Shown here: in pieces, positions 11,083-20,310 of the stretch
Layout: every line of letters begins with the position of its first letter
Numbering within the stretch: position 1 is the stretch's first letter
Assembly: GCA_022925895.1 (NCBI GenBank)
Contig: JAKSYS010000200.1
Coordinates: forward strand, 26,294-90,293
Direction of reading: 5' to 3'
Source of the DNA: Fragilaria crotonensis
Taxonomy: Eukaryota > Bacillariophyta > Fragilariophyceae > Fragilariales > Fragilariaceae
DNA: 64,000 nt
Translations under genes and position numbers: made by a program
The notes under the pieces: generated by a model
The model's database searches: none
The model's input: only the letters and a program-made list of their open reading frames with translations
What the model was told of the DNA's origin: nothing

Positions 11083-11090
11083 GTCCCCGC
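11083..11090 (-). promoter_or_regulatory. Element C polypurine tract
   Basis: The minus strand reads GCGGGGAC directly before the 3' LTR. The same GGGGAC end precedes the 3' LTRs of D, E1, E2 and F. The stretch 11091-11264 is 3' untranslated sequence with nothing else recognised. Confidence 0.7.
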
Positions 11091-11264
11091 GTTTCAAGTG
11101 GTTCGCACTGAGGTCTGGTTAACCACTTAAAATGTCAAGCTTTGCAACCGAGGAACAATTGCAATTAATGAATGATTATCGACTCAACACATCCACGATA
11201 CAGAGGCCGCTGGTCAGACCAGTATATTTCATAGTATATTGCAAAAGGGTTGTAACCGTTTTGA

Positions 11265-13781
11265 TCACCATAACACATAACCCACCAGCTCTTTGAGTCG
11301 CGGGCCAGGCATTAGCTTCGTCAACAGGTCCGCGATATTGGTTTCACCATTTTCCCACGCGACTCTAATGATACCCGCAGCCTGCGCCTCTCGAGCACGA
11401 TGATACGCTATTGCGTTGTGTCGCTTCTTCAGCATGGATTCCGGTGCCGTGGAGTTCTTGACAACCGATTGGTTATCACAAAACACAGCTGTTGCCCCAT
11501 TAAGCGGGATGCCCATCATCCGCAGTTTATACCGAAGACCCTCGATCATATCGATTGCCGTTTTCATGGCGCAGTACTCGGAACCGAACGTTGACGTTTC
11601 CACAGTGTTTTGTCGTTTAGAGTACCAGAGTATTGGCGCCTTGTTAACGAATACGAACACACCGGTATGCGAACGCCGAGTTGCTTTGCAACCCGCGTGA
11701 TCAGCATCAACGAAACAGGACGTCACAACACCATGTCCCCGCTCCTGTGGCATCGACGATGGCAGAGCCTCCTCTGCGTCTGGGTAAAACTCTGACCAAT
11801 CACAAACCTTGAACGCGTTCGGGTCAAATACCGGTTCCGTATCATCAAACACCATCCTCGAACGCTTGTGATGCTTTAGGTAAGCAAACAAGTGAAAAAC
11901 CTGTTGTACGTGCCCTTCTCTTGGCGACACGAGGTATCGAGAAAGCATTGAGACGGCAACTAAAATATCAACCCTCCCCAGTTCGCAGATCCAACTTAAA
12001 ACACCAATGAGGCTTTGGTAGTACTGCCCCCTCTTGGCGTCGAGTTCTCTTGATTGGTCGAGCTCTGGTCGATAACCCTGGGACAGCGGCGTCGATACCC
12101 AAGTTGGCAAACATTGATCAACGAGCGACAGTTCTCGTTCAACGTCCGAGACGGCTTGTTTGACGTACTTTTCAGACGACATAGCCCATCTCGGCTTTTC
12201 TGGGTCAAGGGCGCCATCAATATAAAACTTACAAACTTGTGCACCCAGGTAGGTGTCAGGTTCTTTCATGCTGCCGGGCTTCAGCGTGTAGCGAGAAGCC
12301 AGGTAGTCCATGACAGAGTATGGATCATGGTCCACGACGAGGATGTCGTCCGTGTATACCATGATGTAAGACCAGTAACGAAAACCGTTCGGCTTGGTCT
12401 TGGGACGCATCCATACGTCTGGGTCAGCTCGGCAGGAGTTGCATCCGTGATCCCTAAGCGTCGCGGCCATGTGATCACGCCACGCCTTTCCGGAGCTTCG
12501 CAAGCCGTACAAAGCACGAGTGATTATGACCACTCGCTCTTCCTTCTCAGCACCAAACTCCTTCCCAGCTATGGTGTAAACCTTCTCCGCTGCGTTCGCG
12601 TTGAGATACGCACCGCTAATATCGGCACTCAAGATTTCCAAGTTGTTTAGTGCGGCTACAAGAAAGGCAATCCTTATACTATCACGCGAAACGACGCTTG
12701 CAAAGGTGATGTCTTTAGGCGGTGTAGTCTGGTGCCCACCAGCGACAAATTGTGCCTTCCGTTCGAGCGTCATCTTTACGTCGAATATCATGTGACAGTC
12801 AATCTTTTGGTAGCCTACCGGAGCCTTTCCATCCGCTGGAAACTCAAGCGCACATTCAACGTTTTTCATCTCCTTCTCAATGGCACGCTGCCAGAAGTCG
12901 GTCCACGTTTCCCTATCCATTCGCAAAGCTTCAGCGACAGATTTTGGGAGAGGAATACCGTACTTATGAGCACGCTCCCAATACCGAGCTTTGACCTTCT
13001 TAATAATCCGATCACGTTTCTTCAGAACATGGCGTGCCCACCAGCAGAACGCTGGCTCCTCAAGGATTTTGTTCGCGAGCGCATACTCAGCGACTTGGAC
13101 AGGGTAAGATTCCTTTAGGTCCTTCAACGGTATCCACGACGATGAGCCTCCTTTCCAGGTAACTAGGAGCTTCCAGCCTTTCGTCGTCCGCCGCGGTTGC
13201 AGGGATCCATCCTTCGCGATCTCCATCCCATCATCCTTCTGCACCGCCGAACCGTCAGACTTGTGGTCGATTATCTCACTCAAGATTGAGTAAGAGTTCC
13301 CTTCCGCATCAACTTGAGAATAGAGATTCTCAGCGATGAGGTTGGCTGTGAACACGTTGGTTGCGCCGTCAGCAAACTCGACCTCATATAGCCTAGTGTC
13401 CAATAGAGGATTGGCGTTGCGCAGACCTATCGGGTTCCCATCAGCATCTCGCTTCCTCCCAATCACCTTAGCCTTCGTCATTTCGCCCATGTTGGGGAGT
13501 AGGACTTCAGCTGTCAAGAACTCGTCATAAGCCTCAGGCGTGAAATCATCAGCTTCCGGCAGGGTGTCAGTACCGTCTACCGGGACATGGTCCCCGATCT
13601 CTGCCTCCGGCAGGAAGATATCTTCAGGGACTTGTGGGAAGAGACCAATGAAGGCGTCATCAACTTCCTCGATCGAGTTCCCAATCTTCTCTGCGATCGC
13701 AAGATCAAGTTCCACTAACTGCGTTTTCACAAGAGGATCGTCAATTTCATCTTGTGACAAGGAGGAAACAGTTGACCTGGC
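11265..13781 (-). CDS. Element C chromodomain-like linker, reverse transcriptase, RNase H
   Basis: The minus-strand frame is open for over 830 codons. Counting from the TTG at 13760, an acidic spacer comes first, then the NPLLDTRLYEVEF block near 117. The chromodomain-like segment follows (LSEIIDHK near 160, GWKLLVTWKGGSSSWIPL near 195-212). RT starts near 290, with SVVSRDSIRIAF near 355, ALYGLRSSG near 416 and the catalytic YTDD at 469-472. RNase H occupies about the last 170 residues, with VDADHAG, FGSEYCAM, FCDNQSV and KKRHNAIAYH. All catalytic boxes are intact. The frame is the same as the upstream protease-integrase and is separated only by UGA at 13782-13784. Confidence 0.85.
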   Translation of the reverse strand, partial: ARSTVSSLSQDEIDDPLVKTQLVELDLAIAEKIGNSIEEVDDAFIGLFPQVPEDIFLPEAEIGDHVPVDGTDTLPEADDFTPEAYDEFLTAEVLLPNMGEMTKAKVIGRKRDADGNPIGLRNANPLLDTRLYEVEFADGATNVFTANLIAENLYSQVDAEGNSYSILSEIIDHKSDGSAVQKDDGMEIAKDGSLQPRRTTKGWKLLVTWKGGSSSWIPLKDLKESYPVQVAEYALANKILEEPAFCWWARHVLKKRDRIIKKVKARYWERAHKYGIPLPKSVAEALRMDRETWTDFWQRAIEKEMKNVECALEFPADGKAPVGYQKIDCHMIFDVKMTLERKAQFVAGGHQTTPPKDITFASVVSRDSIRIAFLVAALNNLEILSADISGAYLNANAAEKVYTIAGKEFGAEKEERVVIITRALYGLRSSGKAWRDHMAATLRDHGCNSCRADPDVWMRPKTKPNGFRYWSYIMVYTDDILVVDHDPYSVMDYLASRYTLKPGSMKEPDTYLGAQVCKFYIDGALDPEKPRWAMSSEKYVKQAVSDVERELSLVDQCLPTWVSTPLSQGYRPELDQSRELDAKRGQYYQSLIGVLSWICELGRVDILVAVSMLSRYLVSPREGHVQQVFHLFAYLKHHKRSRMVFDDTEPVFDPNAFKVCDWSEFYPDAEEALPSSMPQERGHGVVTSCFVDADHAGCKATRRSHTGVFVFVNKAPILWYSKRQNTVETSTFGSEYCAMKTAIDMIEGLRYKLRMMGIPLNGATAVFCDNQSVVKNSTAPESMLKKRHNAIAYHRAREAQAAGIIRVAWENGETNIADLLTKLMPGPRLKELVGYVLW

Positions 13782-15539
13782 TCAAACACGACACGAGGCT
13801 GGCAAGATCCAGAAGGTCATGGGGCTTCCACCGTCATGGGCGACGCCGATCCAACGTCCCAGTTTCTTTGGGTCCTCAGGGAATTTCACAGCCGGGTCAT
13901 GGTACCAAACATATTGATACCAATCAAATTGCGCATACTCCGATATATCAGGAGTGTTGCTCTCAACCGCCTTGCACGGCACTCTGTCATGGAGGGCGGG
14001 TATATCATGTGCCGTGAGACGGCGGATTGCCGTTACCCACTCACCACAATAGTCCCACAGCCTATTCGGTGACTTAGCACGCTGCGTTGCGCGTCTAATT
14101 CCGCCCTTGATCTCCCTGATCGCCGCCTCTGCTCGGTTCTGCCATCCACTATAGGGTTCCGTAACACGCTGCTTGATACGGTACTCTTTCGCAACCGCGC
14201 CGAACCGTCCATATATCTCAGCTCGCGCGCCGTCGGAGACAAGCTCTTTTGGCACACCAACTGTCCGGATGACCTCATTCAATGCATCGGAAGCCATCGA
14301 TTCCTTTTTCAAGGGATAAAATAGGTCATAACCAAGGCCGTTGGTGAATACCTGCGCGCATTTGTTTCCACGGAGCGACATTGAGGCCGCGAACATGGTA
14401 TCAGTGTACATACGGGTGTTCAAAGTTGGAAAACGGAGATGCGATTGCCTGGTCCTGTACCTCCTTTCCACAGGGCTCAGGACTTTCCTGATGCCTACCT
14501 GCGTGGTTGCAGTCAGTGTTCGATGGGCAGTATCCAGTCCGATGCCCCATCGCCTCGCTAGGATCTCTTTCGTTATCACCGAGCTTCGATCCTTAGTAGC
14601 GATCGAGGCGGCACAACAACATCCGACATTGACTGTGCAATCAACACATAGTGGCAAGTTCCCACCATTTTCCATTTCACTTTCTGGAACGACGTTGACG
14701 GCTGCGATAATCCTTTCCGCAAGCTCGTCTTCGTCAGCCAGCTCAATCGGGGAGTTCGAAACATCGAGCCGGGAAGCCACTGCTAGTTCTCGCTCGTCCA
14801 AGATAGGTGGTCGCTGGAAACGATGGTAAACATATTCCTCCTCCTCCTCTGACTTAAGCTCGGAGAGTTTGGGTCGGGGAATGGTAACGCGGACAGCGGA
14901 CACCGAGGGCGCGGCACGAGCTGCTTTCTCGGACTCCGCAAAACGTGTGGAGTATGGTTCCCACGGAGTGTTCTCTGTGAGTTCGACAGATTGTAGGGTA
15001 CCATCATGATAGCATGCGACCTCTGCGTCTGTTGGCTTTCGGGTCGACAAAAAGGAGATGACTCCATGCAATTCCATCGGAAGCTCAAGGCGACCCGAAA
15101 CGCATATCGAGTGTCTTGAGGCGGAATCAAATTGCATTGGAACATCATAGACCTTGTGTCCCGCCGCTCTAACTTGATTTGGGCAGAGCAGGGAACCTTG
15201 TAGACGGTCGCCAAAGTACAGGGTTTCATGTAACACGAGCCCCCAAACTTCTCCGGTCGAAGGGCTTTCCCATATCGTGAGCGCTGTCGCGATAGGTACT
15301 TCTTTCACCGAAGGCAAATCATCCGAGAACGGGTAGACATTGACCTTCTCACCCGTGAGCTCAATCGCAGTTGCATTTGCGCCAGCACAGGAAGTATCAG
15401 CATGTGAGTCGAGCGCAGTGCGCTGAAAAAGGGGGTGCGGTTTACCTTTCGATAACTTGGGAATGAATCGCGCATCAACTCGTCGTATTGATCGCGATGT
15501 CGATAGAAGGGAGAGTTTGGCGGCCCCTGACGGGATCAC
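13782..15539 (-). CDS. Element C protease and integrase
   Basis: The minus-strand frame of 585 codons begins at a GTG. The first Met is residue 134, beyond the protease centre LDSHADTSCAG (D44), so pol has no AUG of its own upstream of the active site. A Cys cluster (CVDC, CCCA) lies near 298-309. Where copia integrases have HHCC there is instead LARRWGIGLDTAHRTL (near 328) and TTQVGIR. The core triad is D380 (MYTDTMF), D436 (VSDGARA) and E471 (NRAEAAI), a D-x34-E spacing. The tail has LGRWIGVAHDGG. The frame ends at UGA (13782-13784), after which the same frame continues. Confidence 0.85.
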   Translation of the reverse strand: MIPSGAAKLSLLSTSRSIRRVDARFIPKLSKGKPHPLFQRTALDSHADTSCAGANATAIELTGEKVNVYPFSDDLPSVKEVPIATALTIWESPSTGEVWGLVLHETLYFGDRLQGSLLCPNQVRAAGHKVYDVPMQFDSASRHSICVSGRLELPMELHGVISFLSTRKPTDAEVACYHDGTLQSVELTENTPWEPYSTRFAESEKAARAAPSVSAVRVTIPRPKLSELKSEEEEEYVYHRFQRPPILDERELAVASRLDVSNSPIELADEDELAERIIAAVNVVPESEMENGGNLPLCVDCTVNVGCCCAASIATKDRSSVITKEILARRWGIGLDTAHRTLTATTQVGIRKVLSPVERRYRTRQSHLRFPTLNTRMYTDTMFAASMSLRGNKCAQVFTNGLGYDLFYPLKKESMASDALNEVIRTVGVPKELVSDGARAEIYGRFGAVAKEYRIKQRVTEPYSGWQNRAEAAIREIKGGIRRATQRAKSPNRLWDYCGEWVTAIRRLTAHDIPALHDRVPCKAVESNTPDISEYAQFDWYQYVWYHDPAVKFPEDPKKLGRWIGVAHDGGSPMTFWILPASCRV

Positions 15540-15560
15540 ATCAGGGCCGGGATGCCCTAG

Positions 15561-15563
15561 TCA
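15561..15563 (-). other. In-frame UGA between Gag and Pol, element C
   Basis: The minus strand reads UCC-UGA-CUA-GGG. Gag and pol are in one frame. UGA-CUA is the classic readthrough hexamer. No AUG lies between it and the protease active site, so the protease can hardly be made without passing this codon. Confidence 0.75.
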
Positions 15564-16588
15564 GGATTTGCTCTTCTTGTTCTTGTTGCCGTTTGCGCCA
15601 AATTGCACACCGGCAGACGAAGTAGTAGAGGAAGGGTTCCCATCGCCATCACCTTCTTCTTCTGAAGCATCCTCCTTCTCAGCAACCTTGCTGAGTTTCG
15701 CAAGCTTCCTCTTTTCCTTTCGGTCTTTGTTCTTCGCCTTCTTCTTTTTCTTGGCTTCATCCCGATATTTCTGCACTCTGCGCTTATCCTCTGGTGACAA
15801 AGCGCGGAACTGTTCGTCACTATACGCACCACCCTTGATACGATCCACGAGTGCGCTTCCACTACGGCCTCCTCCATCAGCTGTTGATACAGAGGAAACC
15901 TGCCGCTCGGATTTCATCTGAGCCGACATGTTTTGTACTACAGTACTCAAGTACTGTTGGCACTCCTCAAAATCTCCCAATTTAGCCGGGTCACCGAGAA
16001 CAATAGATTTACCTGTATTCAAATTAGGGTCACGAATCCCCTTGAGGAAGTCTGTGACTTTCTTTGATTCTGAAACGGGTTCGTCAAGATCTAGCAGTTC
16101 ATTATGAGCCGATTGGTGCAGCGTCACGTAAGACGCAAAAGTGAAACCTTTGCGTGGGCCGAGGTAAGCGGAACTCGCGATCGAAGCATAGGCCGCTTGC
16201 TTCCGAGTCAGCTTGGCCGAAGTCCCTTCGGCTTGTGACTTCAAGGCAAGCACAGCACCTCGTCCATCTTTGGACCTATCGAACTTCTTGATGAAACTCC
16301 ACCCTGGACCATCAACCACAAGCGGCTTGAACTCGTCATACAAAGTACGATTGTCAAGATCGAAGTGCGTTCCACTCAACGCTGTGGTTGCAATGAGACG
16401 TTCTGGCAAAGACGGATACTCAGCATCATGATGTGCAGGTGTCACCTCCTCATGATCCCTCACAAGGTACGAGAGAGGTGTGAGCGCGGCACCCTTGATT
16501 CGACCGAGATAAGTTGTCAAGAGTTCCCAAAATTTAGTCCATTTAGCCAAGTCCAATAACTTCTCAGGCTTGCGGATGTCAGTATCTT
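15561..16588 (-). CDS. Element C Gag, C-terminal part
   Basis: Minus-strand frame from the E1 insertion edge at 16588 to UGA. It holds the capsid-like region shared by C, D, E and K: LAKWTKFWELLTTYL, the LVRDHEE block, HFDLDNRTLYDEFKPLV, GWSFIKKFDRSKDGRGA and the TVVQNMSAQMKSER helix. It ends in a long Lys/Glu-rich tail (KKKKKAKNKDRKEKRK) with no Cys/His knuckle. The basic tail may replace the zinc knuckle for RNA binding (inference). The upstream part of the same gene is at 23127-23497. Confidence 0.85.
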
Positions 16589-16806
16589 TGTTGATATTAC
16601 AAGCTACCGGTACTGTATCATTCAGGATGCTATGAATCATGTATCAAGTATCAAGTACCATTATACGGTACTACATCTGCACAGTACGACTCGGGATTGA
16701 AGGATGACTCCGAACAAGGTAATGCTCACTTTTCTATGTTTTAGATAATTCATAACTGAATCAAGACATGCTTTCCTGCAAGGATGATCTACTTGTAGGA
16801 TTAACA
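16589..16806 (+). repeat. Element E1 5' LTR
   Basis: 218 bp, begins TGTTGATATTACAAG and ends GTAGGATTAACA, with TGTT/AACA inverted ends. Four identical copies are in the window (here, 22909-23126, 40074-40291, 46387-46604). Confidence 0.95.
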
Positions 16807-16821
16807 GTTTATCAGACCCAA
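16807..16821 (+). promoter_or_regulatory. Element E1 primer-binding site
   Basis: GTTTATCAGACCCAA directly abuts the LTR. Its complement TTGGGTCTGATAAAC contains a 7-base loop CTGATAA, as in a tRNA anticodon loop with anticodon GAT, so the likely primer is a tRNA 5' half ending at about nucleotide 40. Confidence 0.8.
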
Positions 16822-16880
16822 CGGCTCAATGACATGAATGGCGCCATCCGATCGGTAGTATGGAGATCACCGGTTGATCA

Positions 16881-16916
16881 TTTCATCATGGCTAAGAATG
16901 GCCGCATGTGATGAAA
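16881..16916 (+). ncRNA. Stem-loop in E1 leader RNA
   Basis: TTTCATCA (16881-16888) pairs with TGATGAAA (16909-16916), and GGC/GCC form an inner stem. K has a hairpin at the same distance from the primer site with different inner pairs. It may be a packaging or dimerisation element. The rest of the leader (16822-17227) shows nothing else. Confidence 0.4.
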
Positions 16917-17227
16917 CGATGTTGAGCAGATTACGTCGGGAATTGATGAGAAATTGCGTAGGGAGTGTTCTCATACCCGAAAGACCGCAATACTACGATA
17001 GACGTGCCATACGGATAAGTAAATGACCGTGGCACGGAACGAATCAGTCTCTCAAAGACCGATTCGCAACAAATCTCCTAAATGTGATTAAGGCAAGTCA
17101 TTATCCGATCGGCATAAATGTTGGCACTCTGAAGGCGTTGGTATTCCCGGTTTTTTCACCCTTGTATACCCTTGCTTGTTTCTTTAGGAATTTTCACACA
17201 AGACCACACCGAACCGATATCTCGACC

Positions 17228-18598
17228 ATGAACGCTGCCCTCCAACGATGCGGCTTTAACGCCCCGACTGTCACGTGGTTGATTGCTCAGGGATTTGCAA
17301 CCCCGAATGACTTGATGCTCGCAACTGAGTCGGATCTCGACTCGATTGCCAGGAGTGTTGCTAGATCTGCACCGCGAGGAGCAGGCAACGTTACGATGCC
17401 ATTCATCGCAGTGAAGAACTTGAAGGCTTCCGTTTCTGGGCGGATGAGCGCAAGCGGACCGGGTTCGAAGCGAACCCCGAAAGTTTCACAGCTGACAAGG
17501 TTCCTGAGTTCACGGCCAAGTGCCAAGAATACCAGGAACAGAAGGAGGCAGCAAAAGACGAAGATGCATCCAAGCCTGACAGTCTTAAGAAGTTGGTCAA
17601 CTGGGCATTGTGGAATGAGTCCTTCCAGAATTACCTTCGTCAAATCCTTAGTGCTGCGAAGATCCCACTCGTTTACCTCACCAGGGACGAAAGGGAAGCG
17701 CCAGAGAATGTTCTTGATCCAGCGGACTTTGGAAGTCCAATGGAGTACCTTATTGAAGCGACGGTACTCGAGGGACGACATTACGAATTGGATAACCCTC
17801 GATTCTATCGGGAATTGAAGACATTTGTCGTAAACGGAGAAGGGTGGTCATACATCAAGAAATTCGAGAGGTCGCAGGACGGTCGGAAGGCGTACTTGGC
17901 ATTGAAGACGCAGTGTGAAGGCACCGCGTCCAAGATCACACGTAAGAACAAAGCCTACGCGTCGATCGCGAACGCGTCCTACAGTGGGTCGCGTCGCCAG
18001 TATAAATTCCAAGATTTTATCAATGTCCACCAGACCGCTCACAATGAAATCCTTGATTGTGATCCAACCGAGGCCGTCCCCGAATCCAAGAAAGTTGCTG
18101 ATTTTCTCAAGGGAATTACCGATCCGAAATTGGAATCTGCCGTCTCAGTGGTGCTTGGCGATCCCAAGCTGCTGAACAATTTCCAGGCATGTCAGCAATA
18201 CCTGTCGACGACCGTGGAAAACAGGGCAACCCTCGAGAGAAGTAAGGAAAGGAACATTTCGGGCGTGAAGAGCGGTGAGAAGACGGATAAGACGGCGAAG
18301 GCAGGGAAGTTGCCAAAGGGTTTTAAGTTAGAGAATAAATATTACCCGCCAAAGATCTTCCGACTTCTGAGCCAGGAGCAAAAGACCAGCTTAAGGAGTG
18401 GGGAGACAAGAAAGGCAAGAGATCCGTGGCCGCTTTAAAGAAACAAATCAAGGAGGAGTTGAAGAACGAGATGAAGAAACTGGCAAAGGAAACGACAATG
18501 ATGGCGATGATGACCATGAGTCAAGCGCAGATGAAGCGGCCGGGAAGGAATTCGGTCGCGGCGCTCACAAGAAGAAGCAGAAGCTGGATAAGGCCTGA
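17228..18598 (+). pseudogene. Element E1 Gag (frameshifted)
   Basis: The first ATG after the leader is at 17228. The N-terminus (about 60 residues) is a helical domain, FNAPTVTWLIAQGFATPNDL, shared with the starts of C, D, K and N Gag (quoted at 20 residues). The capsid-like region follows from about 17590 (WALWNESFQNYLRQIL, GWSYIKKFERSQDGRKA), then a basic, Lys-rich tail ending AHKKKQKLDKA before UGA. Frames break near 17411, 18384 and 18488, each where E1 has one base fewer in a homopolymer than E2. No zinc knuckle is present. Confidence 0.85.
18596..18598 (+). other. In-frame UGA between Gag and Pol, element E1
   Basis: GCC-UGA-CAA, in the same frame as the protease frame that follows. 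An ATG occurs at 18617, so reinitiation is an alternative to readthrough. Confidence 0.6.
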
Positions 18599-20310
18599 CA
18601 ATGCAGAACCGTTGCGATGGTTTCGCGGGAGGTATACTCAGTGGATTACAATGCAATACACGGAGAGTGTCATCGTTCGGGTCGGTGCGAGATGGACTCT
18701 CACGCCGACACATGCGTGGCAGGAAGTAATTGCGTGGTTCTCGAGTATACCGGGAGATCAGCTGAGGTCGAGGCTTATTCGCCTGATTACCCGTCGAAGC
18801 AGATTCCTATCGCAACGGTTGCAACGGCCTACGATTGTCCGACTTCCGGGGCCACGTATGTGATAATCATTAACGAAGCTCTTTACTTCGGAGACTCCTT
18901 ACCATTTTCGTTACTTTCCCCTAACCAGCTCCGGGACAACGATGTCCACGTCGACGAACGACACAGGCAACATGCACCTGACTCGATATTCGGTATTCTC
19001 GTTCCGTCCGAACCCCTACGAATCCCTTTTACCCTCGAAGGAGTTGTTGCCGGCTTTGATTCGAGACCCCAACCCAAGACGAGCTTGATAATACTGCCCT
19101 GCATGTCGAACTCACCTCCGACGTTGAGTGGATTCCCACACCTTCGCGCTCTCGCTCGCGGAGGAGGATGTGTTGGACTCCGAAGACGAAGAGGAGATTA
19201 CGAACTTGCGAGCAAGGCGCTTGAAGGTCCTACACTCCAAGGCAACGAAACAGAAGATCAAGAGTTGCATGCAGGTTCTTGCAGCGAGCCAGTTCCCTTC
19301 GAAATGCAAATCGCAAACGAAGTAAATCTGCTGAATCAGACCGACCCGATACTGCGAAGGGTCGCAGCACTTACGACGACAGCGGATGCGAGCTCGGAGG
19401 AGATTGGCATTGCGGCGATACGAACTGGAGATGTGACTTCCGATGTAACCCCAGAAAATGTGGCACGACGCTGGATGGTTGGATTAGAGACGGCAAAGAA
19501 CTCCTTGAAGGTGACCACCCAACAAGGAATCCGGTCGATACCGAATCCAGCGACGCGACGTTTTAAAACTCAGATGGCACATCTGCGCTATCCAAGGTTG
19601 AGGGGGATGTTTTACGCCGACATAATGGAACCGAAGATCAAATCAATTGATTCGCAACGATATGCTCACATTATTGGGAATGGCCGGGGATACACGAAGG
19701 CTTACCCGATGGAGCGTAAGAACGAGTCAATCTATGCGCTAGATGATTTTGTCAAGAAAGTGGGAATTCCAGAAGTATTGTTGTGCGATAACGACGCCAC
19801 AATGGAAGGATGGGGCGAGTGGAAGAAGAGGATCCGGAAGTATTCAATTGATCCGAAGTACACGGAACCCTATTCACCGTTTCAGAACAAGGCTGAATTG
19901 GACATCAGAGAGTTGAAGAGGATGATCCGAAGATTCCAAGACAAGACGCGATCACCAAGAAGACTCTGGAATTATCTCGTCAACCTTTGCGCAAGGATCA
20001 GATCCTTCGTTGCGGGACACATCCGGATCTACAAGGACGCTCTGCCTTCGAACAGGTCCATGGGTGGACACCAGATATTTCGCTCTACGTTATGCATGGT
20101 TGGTACGAAGTTATTTCTTACCTCGACAATGACAACGAGCGGAAGTTGGCATGCTGGTTAGGGCCAGCAGAAGATTATGGTGGCGGGGACGCAGCGTTCC
20201 TGTTACCGAAGTCGGCAAAGCCAATCGTGAGGAGCACGTTCTGGGCCCTAACACCTGATGAACGTGCAGATCGAAGGAGGAGATCGCGGAATTGTTGGAA
20301 TCGATAGAAG
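18599..20310 (+). pseudogene. Element E1 protease and integrase (frameshifted)
   Basis: The protease centre CEMDSHADTCVAG lies near 18695. The region 19070-19310 is read out of frame because of three shifts that E2 shares. In the other frames it gives the expected LTSDVEW and FALSLAEED blocks. Integrase has VARRWMVGLETAKNSL and TTQQGIR in place of HHCC, then the triad D in FYADIME (about 19619), D in LLCDNDAT (about 19785) and E in NKAELDIREL (about 19897). A single-base loss near 20013 shifts the tail with WLGPAEDYGGGDAAFLLP. Confidence 0.8.

Noticed and set aside
16589-16640. N-terminus of C Gag starting within 16589-16640
   Set aside because: Those codons come from the LTR of E1. The true Gag start is at 23497 on the other side of E1.
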